Positions 46,051-55,381 are shown, numbered from the stretch's first letter. The stretch is DNA of 64,000 bases from Pseudonocardia hierapolitana (GCF_007994075.1 NZ_VIWU01000001.1:2728001-2792000), one strand, 5' to 3'. Translations and numbers: made by a program. The notes: generated by a model from the sequence alone, not told the origin.

Positions 46051-46955
46051 GCGACCTGCTCGAGGCCGGAGCCGAACTGGAGAAGGTGGCCACCGGTTCG
46101 ATCTGGGCGGAGGGACCGGTCTGGATCGGGGCCGACCGCGCCGTGCGCTACAGCGACATCCCCAACAACCGCATCCTGCAGTTCTCGGAGGCGAGCGGGG
46201 AGCTGAGCGTCTACCAGGAGAACGTCGAGTTCACCAACGGCCGCACGCTCGACCTGGACGGCTCGGTGATCCAGTGCTCGCACGGCAGGCGGAGGGTGGA
46301 GCGCGACCGCGACGGCGTCGTCGAGAACGTCGTCGACCATTGGGGCGAAGCGCGGCTCAACTCGCCCAACGACGTGGTCGTGAAGAGCGACGGCACGATC
46401 TGGTTCACCGATCCGCCCTACGGGATCATGAAGCCCACCGAGGGCCACACCGGCGAGCTCGAGTACGGCGACAACTACGTCTTCCGCTTCGACCCGCGCG
46501 ACGGCTCCGTCGTCCCGGCCGTCATCGACGTGGAGACGCCGAACGGCCTGGCCTTCTCCCCCGACGAGTCGCTGCTCTACGTGGCCGACTCCGGCGCTTC
46601 CCCGCCGACCGGCGAGCGCGACCCGGCCCGGCCCGGCGGCCACTCGATCCACGTCTACGACGTGTTCGACGGGCGGCTGTGCAAGAACGGCCGCGAGTTC
46701 GTCGAGGTCTCGCCGGGGGTGCCGGACGGCTTCCGGGTCGACGAGCACGGCAACGTCTGGACCTCCAGCCACGACTCCGTGCAGGTGTTCGACCCCGCCG
46801 GCACGCAGCTGCTGCGGATCCCGGTGCCGGAGAAGATCGCGAACGTGTGCTTCGGCGGCGACGACGGCCGCACGGTCTACATCGTCGCGAGCACGAGCCT
46901 GTACCGCATCCGCACCACGGTCCGCGACGCGGCGGCCCTGCTCCGGGCGAAGTGA
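46047..46955 (+). CDS. SMP-30/gluconolactonase-family hydrolase
   Basis: 302-residue beta-propeller lactonase. Features are SIWAEGPVWIGADRAVRYSDIPNNRI (with metal-ligand Glu), NGRTLDLDGSVIQCSHGRRR, LNSPNDVVVKSDGTIWFTDP (Asn/Asp ligands) and TPNGLAFSPDESLLYVADSG. It is closer to true gluconolactonases than the protein at 36 kb. GTG 46047, coupled to the MFS gene. Family A hairpins follow the stop directly. Confidence 0.9.
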   Translation: MSDLLEAGAELEKVATGSIWAEGPVWIGADRAVRYSDIPNNRILQFSEASGELSVYQENVEFTNGRTLDLDGSVIQCSHGRRRVERDRDGVVENVVDHWGEARLNSPNDVVVKSDGTIWFTDPPYGIMKPTEGHTGELEYGDNYVFRFDPRDGSVVPAVIDVETPNGLAFSPDESLLYVADSGASPPTGERDPARPGGHSIHVYDVFDGRLCKNGREFVEVSPGVPDGFRVDEHGNVWTSSHDSVQVFDPAGTQLLRIPVPEKIANVCFGGDDGRTVYIVASTSLYRIRTTVRDAAALLRAK

Positions 46956-47012
46956 TTCCGACGAGCGGCGCGTTCGCCGGATAAGTTCCGACCAACGCGC
47001 CGTTCGTCGGAA
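46956..47012. repeat. Family A element, copy 3
   Basis: Hairpin 1 is 46956-46982 (TTCCGACGAGCG, loop GCG, CGTTCGCCGGAT) and hairpin 2 is 46986-47012 (TTCCGACCAACG, loop CGC, CGTTCGTCGGAA), with spacer AAG. Stems carry a few mismatches. It starts on the base after the lactonase stop and ends 4 bp before the stop of the convergent small gene. Confidence 0.82.
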
Positions 47013-47016
47013 CGGG

Positions 47017-47229
47017 TCAGGGGCCTGCGGTCTCCTCCGTCGGACGGTTCTCCTTCGCCGCGTCCGCCGGGCGCTCGCCCGTCGCCGCCTCACCGATCCG
47101 CTGCTCGGAGTCGCGCAGGATCTCCCGCGCCTCGGCGCGGCGATCCTCCCCGCCGTCGGCGGCCCGCTCCTCCTCCGGGAGCGGTACGGAACGGCTCTCG
47201 ACCTGGTCGCTCAGCTCCTCGGGGCGCAT
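47017..47229 (-). CDS. Small acidic hypothetical protein
   Basis: 70 residues from ATG 47229 (MRPEELSDQVESRSVPLPEEE), very rich in Glu, Arg and Ala and probably helical or disordered. I do not recognise it. It lies 35 bp downstream of the L,D-transpeptidase gene on the same strand and ends against a family A element. Coding is plausible from its codon bias and fit in the gap. Confidence 0.55.
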   Translation of the reverse strand: MRPEELSDQVESRSVPLPEEERAADGGEDRRAEAREILRDSEQRIGEAATGERPADAAKENRPTEETAGP

Positions 47230-47264
47230 GCCCGCGCATACCCGGACATCGCGGGGACTACCCC

Positions 47265-48443
47265 TCAGCCGTCCAGCGCCGACAGGGCCTTCCACTCGTC
47301 CCAGGACAACGTCCAGTCCCAGATGTCGCCGTCGCGCGCGGACATCTGGACGTTGGTGCCGGTGACCTCTACCGGGTCGCCGTAGATCGCGGTGTCGTAG
47401 AACGCCTTGGCGTTGTCGGGGGAGAGGTTGATGCAGCCGTGGCTGACGTTCGCCGATCCCTGTTGCGACACGGTCGCGGGCTGGGCGTGGAGGAACTCGC
47501 CGTTGTTGCTGATCCGGACGGCCCACTTCATGTTCACGTCGTAGTCGAACTGCTGGCTCACCATCCGCCGCTCCGGGAACTTCTCGGTGACGACGTGGAC
47601 GCCGGTGCGGGTGTTGCGCCGCGGGTCGGAGTCGAGCCCGAAGCTGGCCGGGAAGTCGAACACCTGCTTGCCGTCGCGGACGACGACGACGCGGTGGCTG
47701 GCGGCGTCGGCCTTGACGATCTGCGACCGCCCGATCTCGAACGAGCTGGTGACGTCCGTGGCTCCGTACCTTCCTCCGCCGTAGGGCACGCCGAACAGGT
47801 CCGCGGTGACCGTCACCTTCGTGTAGGCCGGCCAGTACTCGCGTGGCCGCCAGTCCACCCGGGAACCGCCGCCCTCGTCGGGCAGCCATCCCCACGATCC
47901 CTCGACGGGGACCGACGTCTCGACGGACAGCGCCCGCTCGACGGCGGCGCGGTCGTCGACGTGGTCGTTGAACTGGATCCGGATCGGCGCGGCGACCCCG
48001 ACCGTGCGCCCGTCTCCGATGTTGATCGTGCCGCGGACGGTCTTCTGGGGCTTGAGAGTGGTGAACGAGCCCTGCAGCGGCACCTTGGCGCCGTCGCGGC
48101 CGGTGGCGCTGCCGCTCCACGTGTAGGTGATGCCGTAGGACAGCTCCGCGGTGCTGCTCCACTCGGTGCGCTCGGCGTTCGGCTCCCCCTCGACCGCCTT
48201 GCCGTCCGGGCCGGTCAGCGTGACCTCGTCGAGCGTGCCGTCCTTGACCGACACCGTGGCCGACGCCCGCGGGTCGACGCCCGAGGCGTCCGCGCCCGGC
48301 GAGTACGCGAGCGTGGCGGGCGGTTCCAGAACGGGCGGTACGACCGTCTCCCCGACCTGGCCCGACTCGTCGGCCGTGGCGATCGTCACCACGCCGAGCG
48401 ACCCGACCAGCACGACGGCCAGTGCGAGCAGGATCCTGCGCAA
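47265..48443 (-). CDS. L,D-transpeptidase (YkuD) with Ig-like domains
   Basis: Cell-wall enzyme forming 3-3 cross-links in peptidoglycan. 392 residues. Signal peptide ILLALAVVLVGSLGVVTIATA, then two Ig-like domains (~45-240, e.g. VRIQF-like APIRIQFNDHVDDR), then the YkuD domain with HAQPA and the catalytic SHGCINLS (H335, C337). There is no lipobox cysteine, unlike M. tuberculosis LprQ. The start is TTG 48443, with GGGGGA upstream. It follows murB by 97 bp, the same order as Rv0482-Rv0483. Confidence 0.92.
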   Translation of the reverse strand: MRRILLALAVVLVGSLGVVTIATADESGQVGETVVPPVLEPPATLAYSPGADASGVDPRASATVSVKDGTLDEVTLTGPDGKAVEGEPNAERTEWSSTAELSYGITYTWSGSATGRDGAKVPLQGSFTTLKPQKTVRGTINIGDGRTVGVAAPIRIQFNDHVDDRAAVERALSVETSVPVEGSWGWLPDEGGGSRVDWRPREYWPAYTKVTVTADLFGVPYGGGRYGATDVTSSFEIGRSQIVKADAASHRVVVVRDGKQVFDFPASFGLDSDPRRNTRTGVHVVTEKFPERRMVSQQFDYDVNMKWAVRISNNGEFLHAQPATVSQQGSANVSHGCINLSPDNAKAFYDTAIYGDPVEVTGTNVQMSARDGDIWDWTLSWDEWKALSALDG

Positions 48444-48540
48444 ATCCGAGTCCCCCTTGCCAGAGCTCCCCGCTGCTACAGACGCGCCGAAGAGGCCGGC
48501 GGTTGTCCGGCAGCGGGCCCCAAGTCAGATTACGCGCGGC

Positions 48541-49590
48541 TCAGGTCGCGCATCTCACGAGAACCGGTTCGGGGGACAGTGTCACTCCCCACTGTGACCG
48601 CACGCCGTCACGCACCTCGCGGGCGAGCGCGAGCAACTCGGCGGTGGTACCCCCACCGCGGTTGGTGAGCGCGAGCACGTGCTTGCTCGAGAGCGCCACC
48701 CGGCCGCCCGGACCGGGATGGCCGCGCCGGAAGCCGGCCTGCTCGATGAGCCACGCCGCGGGCACCTTGACCGTGCCCGGCCCGGCAGGGAAGCGGGGCG
48801 CGTCCGGCGGCACGTCGCCCTCGGGCAGCACGGGGTTGGTGAAGAACGAGCCCGCGCTCCACGTGTCGTGGTCGTCCGCGTCGAGCACCATGCCCTTGCG
48901 GCGGCGCAGGCCGAGCACGGCCTCCCGCGCCATCGCCGCAGGCACCTGCGCCCCCGACTCGACGCCCAACGCGCGCGCGAGCTCGGGATACCGGACAGGT
49001 GCGCTGGCGCCCGTGCCGGGCAGCGCGAACCGAACCCGCAGCACGACGGCGTCGTCGCGGCCCTTCAGCACGCTCGTGCGGTAGGCGAGGCCCAACTCCG
49101 CGGCGGGCACGTGCGGGCGCACGGCGCCGCTCCGCCGGTCGTACAGGTCGACGTCGACGAGCAGGTCGGCGACCTCCACGCCGTACGCGCCGACGTTCTG
49201 GACGGGTGTGGCCCCCGTACGCCCCGGGATCCCGGACAGGCACTCCAGCCCGCCCAGCCCGTCGGCGACGCAGCCGGCGACCACCTCGTCCCAGTCGGTG
49301 CCCGCCTCCACCGTGAGCAGCACCGACCCGTCGGGCTGCCGCTCGACGACCCACCCGGTGTTCGCCACGTGCACGACCGTGCCGGGCCAACCCTCGTCGG
49401 CGACGACGACGTTGGAACCCCCGCCGAGCAGCAGCAGCGGCTCTCCCGCGGCGTCGGCGTCCCGAATGGCCTGCACGACCGCCTCGGCCGATGTGGCCTC
49501 GACGAGCCGCCCGGCGGGGCCGCCCAGCCGCAGGGTCGTCAGCGGCGCGAGCCGCTGCGTCGGCGGCGGGAGCACGTCGGGTACGGGCAC
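48541..49590 (-). CDS. murB: UDP-N-acetylenolpyruvoylglucosamine reductase
   Basis: FAD enzyme giving UDP-N-acetylmuramic acid for peptidoglycan. 349 residues from GTG 49590. FAD segment TLRLGGPAGRLVEA, LLLLGGGSNVVVAD, SGIPGRTGATPVQNVGAYGVE, the catalytic serine in WSAGSFFTNPVL and the C-terminal glutamate in TLSPEPVLV. The length and YxxxR-type loops indicate a type I enzyme. Divergent from the DUF2505 gene over 52 bp, as in mycobacteria. Confidence 0.95.
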   Translation of the reverse strand: MPVPDVLPPPTQRLAPLTTLRLGGPAGRLVEATSAEAVVQAIRDADAAGEPLLLLGGGSNVVVADEGWPGTVVHVANTGWVVERQPDGSVLLTVEAGTDWDEVVAGCVADGLGGLECLSGIPGRTGATPVQNVGAYGVEVADLLVDVDLYDRRSGAVRPHVPAAELGLAYRTSVLKGRDDAVVLRVRFALPGTGASAPVRYPELARALGVESGAQVPAAMAREAVLGLRRRKGMVLDADDHDTWSAGSFFTNPVLPEGDVPPDAPRFPAGPGTVKVPAAWLIEQAGFRRGHPGPGGRVALSSKHVLALTNRGGGTTAELLALAREVRDGVRSQWGVTLSPEPVLVRCAT

Positions 49591-49642
49591 GGGAGCCAAC
49601 GGTAAGGCAGGACCACGACCCCCGAGCCGGTAGCCTCCGCTC

Positions 49643-50152
49643 ATGTCCCGGCAGATCGACTTCCGGTCCGTCTCTCCGCACAGCGCGGACGAGGTCTACG
49701 CCACGATGGTCGACCCCGACTACCTGCGTGCCCGCCTGGAGCGGATCGGCGGCCCGGGTGCGGCCCTCCTGGAGCACTCGGCCGACGTCCAGGGCGCACG
49801 GTACCGGCTACGCCTCGGCCTCGACGCCAAGGACCTGCCGTCGGTGGTGCGGAGCGTGCTGGCCGGTGACGTCACGATCGAGCGCAACGAGCGGTGGACC
49901 AGGCAGGACAGCGGCCGTTACGTGGGCGACGTCGAGGTGACGATCATGAACGCACCGGCGTCCGCCACCGGCGGCATGCGCCTGCGGGACCTGCCCGACG
50001 GCGGGAGCGAGCTGAACGTGCGCGCGGACGTGCGGGTCTCGGTGCCCCTCATCGGCGGGAAGATCGAGGGCGTTGTCGGTGAGCAGGTGAAGCGGCTGCT
50101 CGCCGCGGAGACCGCGTTCACGCAAGTGTGGCTTTCCGAGAACGGCCGATGA
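49643..50152 (+). CDS. DUF2505 protein
   Basis: 169 residues of an SRPBCC/START-like fold: SRQIDFRSVSPHSADEVYATM at the N-terminus, VTIERNERWTRQDSGRYVGD and VRVSVPLIGGKIEGVVGEQV near the end. This is the actinobacterial DUF2505 family (Rv0481c beside murB in M. tuberculosis). Probably binds a hydrophobic ligand; function unknown. The stop overlaps the purU start (ATGA). Confidence 0.88.
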   Translation: MSRQIDFRSVSPHSADEVYATMVDPDYLRARLERIGGPGAALLEHSADVQGARYRLRLGLDAKDLPSVVRSVLAGDVTIERNERWTRQDSGRYVGDVEVTIMNAPASATGGMRLRDLPDGGSELNVRADVRVSVPLIGGKIEGVVGEQVKRLLAAETAFTQVWLSENGR

Positions 50153-51072
50153 CGGCGGGGGACCATCGTCTCGTGGACCCCGCGGCCGAACACCGGTACG
50201 TCATCACGCTGACCTGCCCCGACACCACGGGGATCGTCGCCCGCATCGCGGGCTTCCTGGCCGACGCAGGCGGCTGGATCGTGGAGGCCGGCTATCACTC
50301 CGACCCCGGCACCGGGTGGTTCTTCACGCGCCAGGTGGTGCGTGCGGAATCGCTGCCGTTCGGTGTGCAGGAGCTGCGGGAGCGCTTCGCCGCGGTGGCC
50401 GCCGAGCTGGGCGGGGAGACGACGTGGACGGTCACCGACACCCGCGAGCCGAAGCGCATCGTCATGCTGGTGAGCGAGGAAGCGCACTGCATGCACGACA
50501 TCCTCGGCCGCGTCGCCGCCGGGGAGCTCCCGGTGCACCTCTCCGCCGTGATCGGCAACCACGACCGGCTCGGCCCGATCGTGCGCGCCCACGGCGTGCC
50601 CTTCCACCACGTGCCGTTCCCGCCGCCGGGCGGCGACCCGGAGGCACGGGCGGCCTCGAGGGCGGAGGCGTTCGCCGAGGTGGGCGAGCTGGTGGACCGG
50701 CACGACCCGCACGCCGTGGTGCTCGCCCGGTTCATGCAGATCCTGCCGCCGGAACTTTGCCGGTCGTGGGCGGGGCGGGCGATCAACATCCACCACAGCT
50801 TCCTGCCGTCGTTCGTCGGCGCGCGGCCCTACCACCAGGCCTACGCCCGCGGCGTCAAGCTGATCGGCGCCACCTGCCACTACGTCACGCCGGAACTCGA
50901 TGCCGGCCCGATCATCGAACAGGACGTCATCCGCGTCGACCACAGCGACACCGCCGGCGACATGGTCCGTCGCGGCCGCGACATCGAGCGCCTCGTCCTC
51001 GCCCGCGGGTTGCGCTGGCACCTGGAGGACCGCGTGCTGGTGCACGGCAACAAGACGGTGGTCTTCCCCTGA
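50149..51072 (+). CDS. purU: Formyltetrahydrofolate deformylase
   Basis: Hydrolyses 10-formyl-THF to THF and formate, balancing one-carbon pools. 307 residues. N-terminal ACT domain (RYVITLTCPDTTGIVARIAGF), then the formyltransferase-fold domain with EAHCMHDIL, VIGNHDRLGP, the catalytic INIHHSFLPSF and HYVTPELDAGPIIEQD. ATG 50149 overlaps the DUF2505 stop. Formate metabolism links it loosely to mscR. Confidence 0.95.
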   Translation: MTAGDHRLVDPAAEHRYVITLTCPDTTGIVARIAGFLADAGGWIVEAGYHSDPGTGWFFTRQVVRAESLPFGVQELRERFAAVAAELGGETTWTVTDTREPKRIVMLVSEEAHCMHDILGRVAAGELPVHLSAVIGNHDRLGPIVRAHGVPFHHVPFPPPGGDPEARAASRAEAFAEVGELVDRHDPHAVVLARFMQILPPELCRSWAGRAINIHHSFLPSFVGARPYHQAYARGVKLIGATCHYVTPELDAGPIIEQDVIRVDHSDTAGDMVRRGRDIERLVLARGLRWHLEDRVLVHGNKTVVFP

Positions 51073-51078
51073 GCGGAC

Positions 51079-51501
51079 TCAGTGCCCGCGCAGCCGCTTC
51101 GGACGGATGCGCACCGGCGCCGAGTAGATCGACGCGAATTTCTCCGCCGTCTGCCACCCCGCCGTGATCCGATCGCCGTACTTGGCCAGGTACCCGGGGT
51201 TCTGCGACACGGGCGGCTCGTCCGGCACGATCTCCGCCTCACCGGTCAGCACGACGATGTCGCTGCCGGTGCCGTTGCCGTCGAAATGCAGCGCGACGCG
51301 CGGGTTGGCCCGCAGGTGCGCGAGCCGCTTCGCCTCGCCGTGGCTGTAGACGAGGATCGACGAGTCGTCCCACAGGAACCAGACGGGCGCAGGCTGCGGA
51401 GTGCCCGATGCGTCGACGAGCGTGAGCCACGCGACGACGTCCTCCGTCAGGTGCCGGGCCGCGCGGGCGCCGAACTCGGTGTCGGGAAGTGCGAACGTCA
51501 T
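51079..51501 (-). CDS. PPOX-class F420/FMN-binding oxidoreductase
   Basis: 140-residue split-barrel flavin protein of the pyridoxamine-oxidase-like class found in F420 producers. Segments: DVVAWLTLVDASGTPQPAPVW, ILVYSHGEAKRLAHLRANPRVALHFDG and DIVVLTGEAEIV. The family reduces unsaturated compounds or biliverdin with F420. ATG 51501; divergent from a TetR gene over 56 bp and convergent with purU, 6 bp between stops. Cofactor is inferred from subfamily resemblance. Confidence 0.85.
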   Translation of the reverse strand: MTFALPDTEFGARAARHLTEDVVAWLTLVDASGTPQPAPVWFLWDDSSILVYSHGEAKRLAHLRANPRVALHFDGNGTGSDIVVLTGEAEIVPDEPPVSQNPGYLAKYGDRITAGWQTAEKFASIYSAPVRIRPKRLRGH

Positions 51502-51557
51502 GCCGGACAGAAGGCCGGGACGGACTCCGTGATTCCCGCGTGCATACGCTCGGGTTC

Positions 51558-52364
51558 ATGTCCGTGACGGGGGGCGGCGCGGGGCTGCCCGAACCGCTGC
51601 GCAGGGCGTGGGGTGTCTCCCGTCCGGCCCCGACGCGCGGGCCGAAGGCGTCCCTCACGCTGCGGCGCATCGTCGAGACGGCCGTCGAGCTGGGCGACGC
51701 CGAGGGGGTCGAGGCCGTCTCGCTCACCCGGGTGGCGGGCCGGCTCGGCGTCACCCCGAACGCCCTCTACCGCCACCTCGGCTCCCGCGAGGAGCTGCAC
51801 GTGCTCGCCAGGGAGCACGCGCTCGGCGTGCCCGGCCCGCGCCGGCGCACCCCGGTGCCCTGGGACGCTGCGGTGATCGCGTGGGCGACGGCGCTGCGCG
51901 CGCGGTACCTCGAGCACCCGTGGCTCGTCGACGGTCCGGTCCGGCTGCCGGTGACCCCGAACGCGCTCACCTGGTTCGAGGCGCTGCTCGAGGCGCTGGA
52001 GCCCGCCCCGTTCGGCACGCCGGAGAAGCTGAGGGTCGCCGCGCTGCTCGACGGTTTCGTCCGCGCAGGCGTCCGGGCCGAGCGCGACCTCGCTTCCCGC
52101 GAGCCACCGCTCCCGGCGGGCGCCCCGCTCGTCGGCGCCGTTGCGCAGCTGCTCCCCGACTACGACCTCCCGCTCGTGGCCGAGCTGTTCGCGCAGGGCC
52201 GCTACCAGGAGCCGTCCGACGGGAGCACCGCGGAGGACTTCCGGTTCGGGCTCGCGTGCATCGTCACCGGCATCGCGGCGGGCGGTCCGAAACTGTTCAC
52301 GGGGGAAATCCCCACCCCGCAGGCACCGGATCGCACCACCGCCCGGGACGCCCCTCCCGAATGA
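51558..52364 (+). CDS. TetR-family regulator (TetR_C-type)
   Basis: 268 residues from ATG 51558. A ~30-residue Pro/Arg leader is followed by LRRIVETAVELGDAEGVEAVS and the helix-turn-helix LTRVAGRLGVTPNALYRHLGS. The C-terminal part (TALRARYLEHPWLVDGP) resembles the TetR/ActII-like class. It lies 37 bp before the amidohydrolase gene on the same strand and is divergent from the PPOX gene, so either may be its target. Confidence 0.87.
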   Translation: MSVTGGGAGLPEPLRRAWGVSRPAPTRGPKASLTLRRIVETAVELGDAEGVEAVSLTRVAGRLGVTPNALYRHLGSREELHVLAREHALGVPGPRRRTPVPWDAAVIAWATALRARYLEHPWLVDGPVRLPVTPNALTWFEALLEALEPAPFGTPEKLRVAALLDGFVRAGVRAERDLASREPPLPAGAPLVGAVAQLLPDYDLPLVAELFAQGRYQEPSDGSTAEDFRFGLACIVTGIAAGGPKLFTGEIPTPQAPDRTTARDAPPE

Positions 52365-52401
52365 CGATCTCCTCCGTCGTCGGACGGATGCGAGGTGCGG
52401 C

Positions 52402-53943
52402 ATGCAGGGCAGGATCAGCCGGAGGTCGGTGCTGGCCACCGGGTTGGCGTGGGGCGCGATCGGCGCCGTCGGGTGCGCGGCGGAACCACCGGCACCCCCA
52501 CTCCCCCGACCCGCGCCTCCTCCGGCGGACGGCGTGATCGCGATCGCGGGCGTGACGGTCGTCGACGTGGACGGCGGGCGCCTGCGGCCGAGGTCCACGG
52601 TGCTGGTGCGGGGCGAGCGGATCACGGAGGTGGGACCGGCTGCCCGGGTGCGGGTCCCACCCGGGGCGACCGTCGTCGACGGCACCGGGAAGTTCCTCGT
52701 GCCCGGCCTCGCGGACATGCACGTCCACAGCGTGCCGCTCGAGCGGACCTTCCCGCCGCTGTACCTGGTCAACGGGGTCACGACCGTGCGGGAGATGGGC
52801 GGCAACCCGGACGCGGTCACCTACCGGGACCGCGTGGTGGCGGGCACGGCGTTCGGTCCGCGCTCGCAGGCGACCAGGGTGCTCGTCGACGGGGCACCCT
52901 CGCTGTGGGAGGGCATCGGCCCCCCGTACATCTCCGTCGCCGACGCCGCGCAGGCCCGGGCCGCCGTTCGCGAGCAGCAGGCGGCGGGCGCCGACTTCAT
53001 CAAGGTCTACACGAGGTTGAGCCCCGAGGCCTTCCACGCGATCGCCGACGAGACCCGCGCGCTCGGCATGCCGTTCCTCGGGCACTGCTCGGACTTCGTG
53101 CCGCTCCCCGACGCGAGCGACGCCGGGATCCGCAGCATCGAACACCTCTGGCAGTTCTGGTACGCGACGTCGCGCGAGGAGGCTCGGCTGCGCCGCGACG
53201 TGGCCGCCGTCCCGATCGCAGGCGGCGAGTACGGCGGCTGGTACGTCAAGATGCACGAGGCCGAGTACGCGGCCGCGCGCAGCACGGACCGGCGCAAGGC
53301 CGCCCGGATCCTCGACCGCCTCGCCGTGAACGGCACGTTCGTCACGCCGACGCTGGTGCAGCACCGCGTCGCGGACACCCCGTCCACGGTGCGGGTCGAC
53401 GATCCCCGCGCCCGCTACCTGCCGACGGCGTACGCCGAGGTCATGAAGGTGCAGCTGCAGCAGATCTACATGCAGGGGCGCACGCCCGCGCAGAACGTCG
53501 AGCGCCGCGAGCTGTTCGAGCGGCGGATGGACCTCGTGCCCCGGTTGGCCGAGGCGGGCGTGCCGCTGCTGGCAGGCACCGACACCGGCACGCCGTCCCT
53601 GGTGCCCGGCTTCGCGCTGCACGAGGAGCTCGAGCTGCTGGTGCGCGCCGGTCTCACCCCGGCGCAGGCGCTGCGGGCCGCCACCCTGGAGCCCGCGCGC
53701 TACCTCGGTCTCGAGGACGAGCAGGGCACGATCGCACCGGGGAAGGTCGCCGACCTGGTGCTGCTCGACGCCGACCCGCTGCGGGACATCACCAACACGA
53801 CGCGGATCGACGCTGTGGTGGTGCGCGGCTGCCTCCTCGACGGCGCTGCCCGCGAGCAGATGCTCGACGACGTGCTCACCGCGGCGGAGGACCCGGCGGC
53901 AGCGGCGGCGCCGGCGCCCACGGTCTGCGCCTGCTGCCGCTGA
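52402..53943 (+). CDS. Secreted lipoprotein amidohydrolase (imidazolonepropionase-like)
   Basis: 513 residues. The N-terminus RISRRSVLATGLAWGAIGAVGC combines a twin-arginine motif with a lipobox (C25), so export by Tat and lipid anchoring are likely. The metal-dependent amidohydrolase core has HVH (H107, H109 in DMHVHS), K201 (FIKVYTRL), H228 (FLGHCSDF), H248 (SIEHLWQF) and D394 (LLAGTDTG). Substrate unknown; relatives act on peptides or toxins such as ochratoxin. ATG 52402. The C-terminal tip CACCR is unusual for the family. Confidence 0.88.
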   Translation: MQGRISRRSVLATGLAWGAIGAVGCAAEPPAPPLPRPAPPPADGVIAIAGVTVVDVDGGRLRPRSTVLVRGERITEVGPAARVRVPPGATVVDGTGKFLVPGLADMHVHSVPLERTFPPLYLVNGVTTVREMGGNPDAVTYRDRVVAGTAFGPRSQATRVLVDGAPSLWEGIGPPYISVADAAQARAAVREQQAAGADFIKVYTRLSPEAFHAIADETRALGMPFLGHCSDFVPLPDASDAGIRSIEHLWQFWYATSREEARLRRDVAAVPIAGGEYGGWYVKMHEAEYAAARSTDRRKAARILDRLAVNGTFVTPTLVQHRVADTPSTVRVDDPRARYLPTAYAEVMKVQLQQIYMQGRTPAQNVERRELFERRMDLVPRLAEAGVPLLAGTDTGTPSLVPGFALHEELELLVRAGLTPAQALRAATLEPARYLGLEDEQGTIAPGKVADLVLLDADPLRDITNTTRIDAVVVRGCLLDGAAREQMLDDVLTAAEDPAAAAAPAPTVCACCR

Positions 53944-53949
53944 GCAGCG

Positions 53950-53984
53950 CGGCCCCCCCGTCCGGGGAGGGTCGGACGGGGCCG
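53950..53984. terminator. Bidirectional terminator hairpin
   Basis: CGGCCCCCCCGTCCG (53950-53964) pairs with CGGACGGGGCCG (53973-53984), with a 3-C bulge and an 8-base loop. It lies between the amidohydrolase (+) and FAD oxidoreductase 1 (-), which converge. Confidence 0.65.
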
Positions 53985-53992
53985 TCGACCAG

Positions 53993-55381
53993 TCAGGCGG
54001 GCTTGATGTTCGCGTTCGCCCGCAGGACGTTGCGCGGGTCGTACACGGTCTTGATCAGCGCCAGCCGCTCGTACTTCGCGCCGTACGACGCGCGGACCCG
54101 GTCGTCGTCGAACTCGGTCATCATGTTCACGTAGGTGCTCGCGTCGTCGGCGAACGGCCGCAACCCGTCCCAGGTGGAACGCGCCCACTCCCGCTCACGA
54201 TCGAACATCACCGGGTCGGGCACGATGGCGTCGACCACCACCGCGAACTTCGCCGAGCGGCGCCCACCGAAGGCCGTGGCCTCGTCGGGAACGTCGCCGA
54301 AGGCGCCGCCGAGCGGGAACATCAGCAGCTGCGACATCGGCGACGGCTTCTCCCGGAGCGCCGCCGCGACCACGTCGATCGCCTCGTCGGGCAGCTCGTC
54401 CAGGTAGAGGCCCTTGGTGTACGCGTGCACGCCCCACGGCGCGCCCTCGTCGAGCATCTGCTGCAACGCGACGTAGGGCATGGGCGTCACGAACTCGAAC
54501 AGCGGCCCCGCCTCCCGCAGCGGCGCGATCAGGGCCGCGTGCTCGTCGGCCGTGCCGAACCCGGCCACCACCAGCGCGACGCCGGGCGCGAAGTGCGCCT
54601 CCTCCGGGACGAACGGCGCCGGCGGCGCGTTCACGCCGATCATGGTGCCGCCGGCGTTGCGGTGGCTGTCGGCGAAGAACTTCCGGCCGAGCCGGATCGC
54701 CTCCTCGGCCCGGTCCAGCTCGAAGAAGAACATCCCGAGGTGGACCAGCGGGCCCACGGGGTGCAGCTGGAACTCGAACTCGGTGACCACGCCGAAGTTG
54801 CCACCGCCTCCGCGGAGCGCCCAGAACAGGTCCCGGTACTCGTGCGCGCTCGCCCGCACGACGCGCCCGTCGACGAGGACGACCTCGGCCGAGATCAGGT
54901 TGTCGATGGTCAGCCCGGCCATCGGGCTCAGCCAGCCGAAGCCGCCGCCGAGGGTCAGGCCTGCGACGCCGGTGTGGCTCACGGTGCCTGCCGGAACGGC
55001 GAGGCCGTGCTCCTGGCACGCCGCGTCCAGCGCCGCTAGGTTCGCCCCGCCACCGCACCGCGCCCGCCGGGCGACCGGGTCGACCACGACGTCGGTCAGC
55101 GGACCGAGATCGATCGTCAGCCCGCCCTCGAGCACGGCCGCACCCGCGACGTTGTGGCCACCACCCCGTACGGCGATCCCGAGGCCGTTCGCCTGCCCCC
55201 AGCGGAGTGCCTCGGCGACGTCGGCTGCCGACGTGCACCGCGCGACGACCGCGGGCGACCGATCGATCGCGCCGTTCCAGATCAACGCCCCCCGGTCGTA
55301 CTCCGGATCGCCCGGCTGCAGCACTTCTCCGTCCATCGCAGCACGGAGCGCGTCGACTCCACTACTCATCGTGTCCGTCAT
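53993..55381 (-). CDS. FAD-linked oxidoreductase, berberine-bridge (PCMH/BBE) type, paralogue 1
   Basis: 462 residues. FAD-binding PCMH domain with VRGGGHNVAGAAV (H76, the usual site for covalent 8-alpha FAD attachment) and GVAGLTLGGGFGWLS; the second-site cysteine of bicovalent enzymes is absent. The C-terminal BBE segment is PRNVLRANANIKP. ATG 55381 with GGGGAG at 4 bp. It lies last of three tandem paralogues on the same strand, 64 bp after paralogue 2. Substrates of such enzymes are sugars, alcohols or polyketide glycosides; not predictable here. Confidence 0.9.
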   Translation of the reverse strand: MTDTMSSGVDALRAAMDGEVLQPGDPEYDRGALIWNGAIDRSPAVVARCTSAADVAEALRWGQANGLGIAVRGGGHNVAGAAVLEGGLTIDLGPLTDVVVDPVARRARCGGGANLAALDAACQEHGLAVPAGTVSHTGVAGLTLGGGFGWLSPMAGLTIDNLISAEVVLVDGRVVRASAHEYRDLFWALRGGGGNFGVVTEFEFQLHPVGPLVHLGMFFFELDRAEEAIRLGRKFFADSHRNAGGTMIGVNAPPAPFVPEEAHFAPGVALVVAGFGTADEHAALIAPLREAGPLFEFVTPMPYVALQQMLDEGAPWGVHAYTKGLYLDELPDEAIDVVAAALREKPSPMSQLLMFPLGGAFGDVPDEATAFGGRRSAKFAVVVDAIVPDPVMFDREREWARSTWDGLRPFADDASTYVNMMTEFDDDRVRASYGAKYERLALIKTVYDPRNVLRANANIKPA

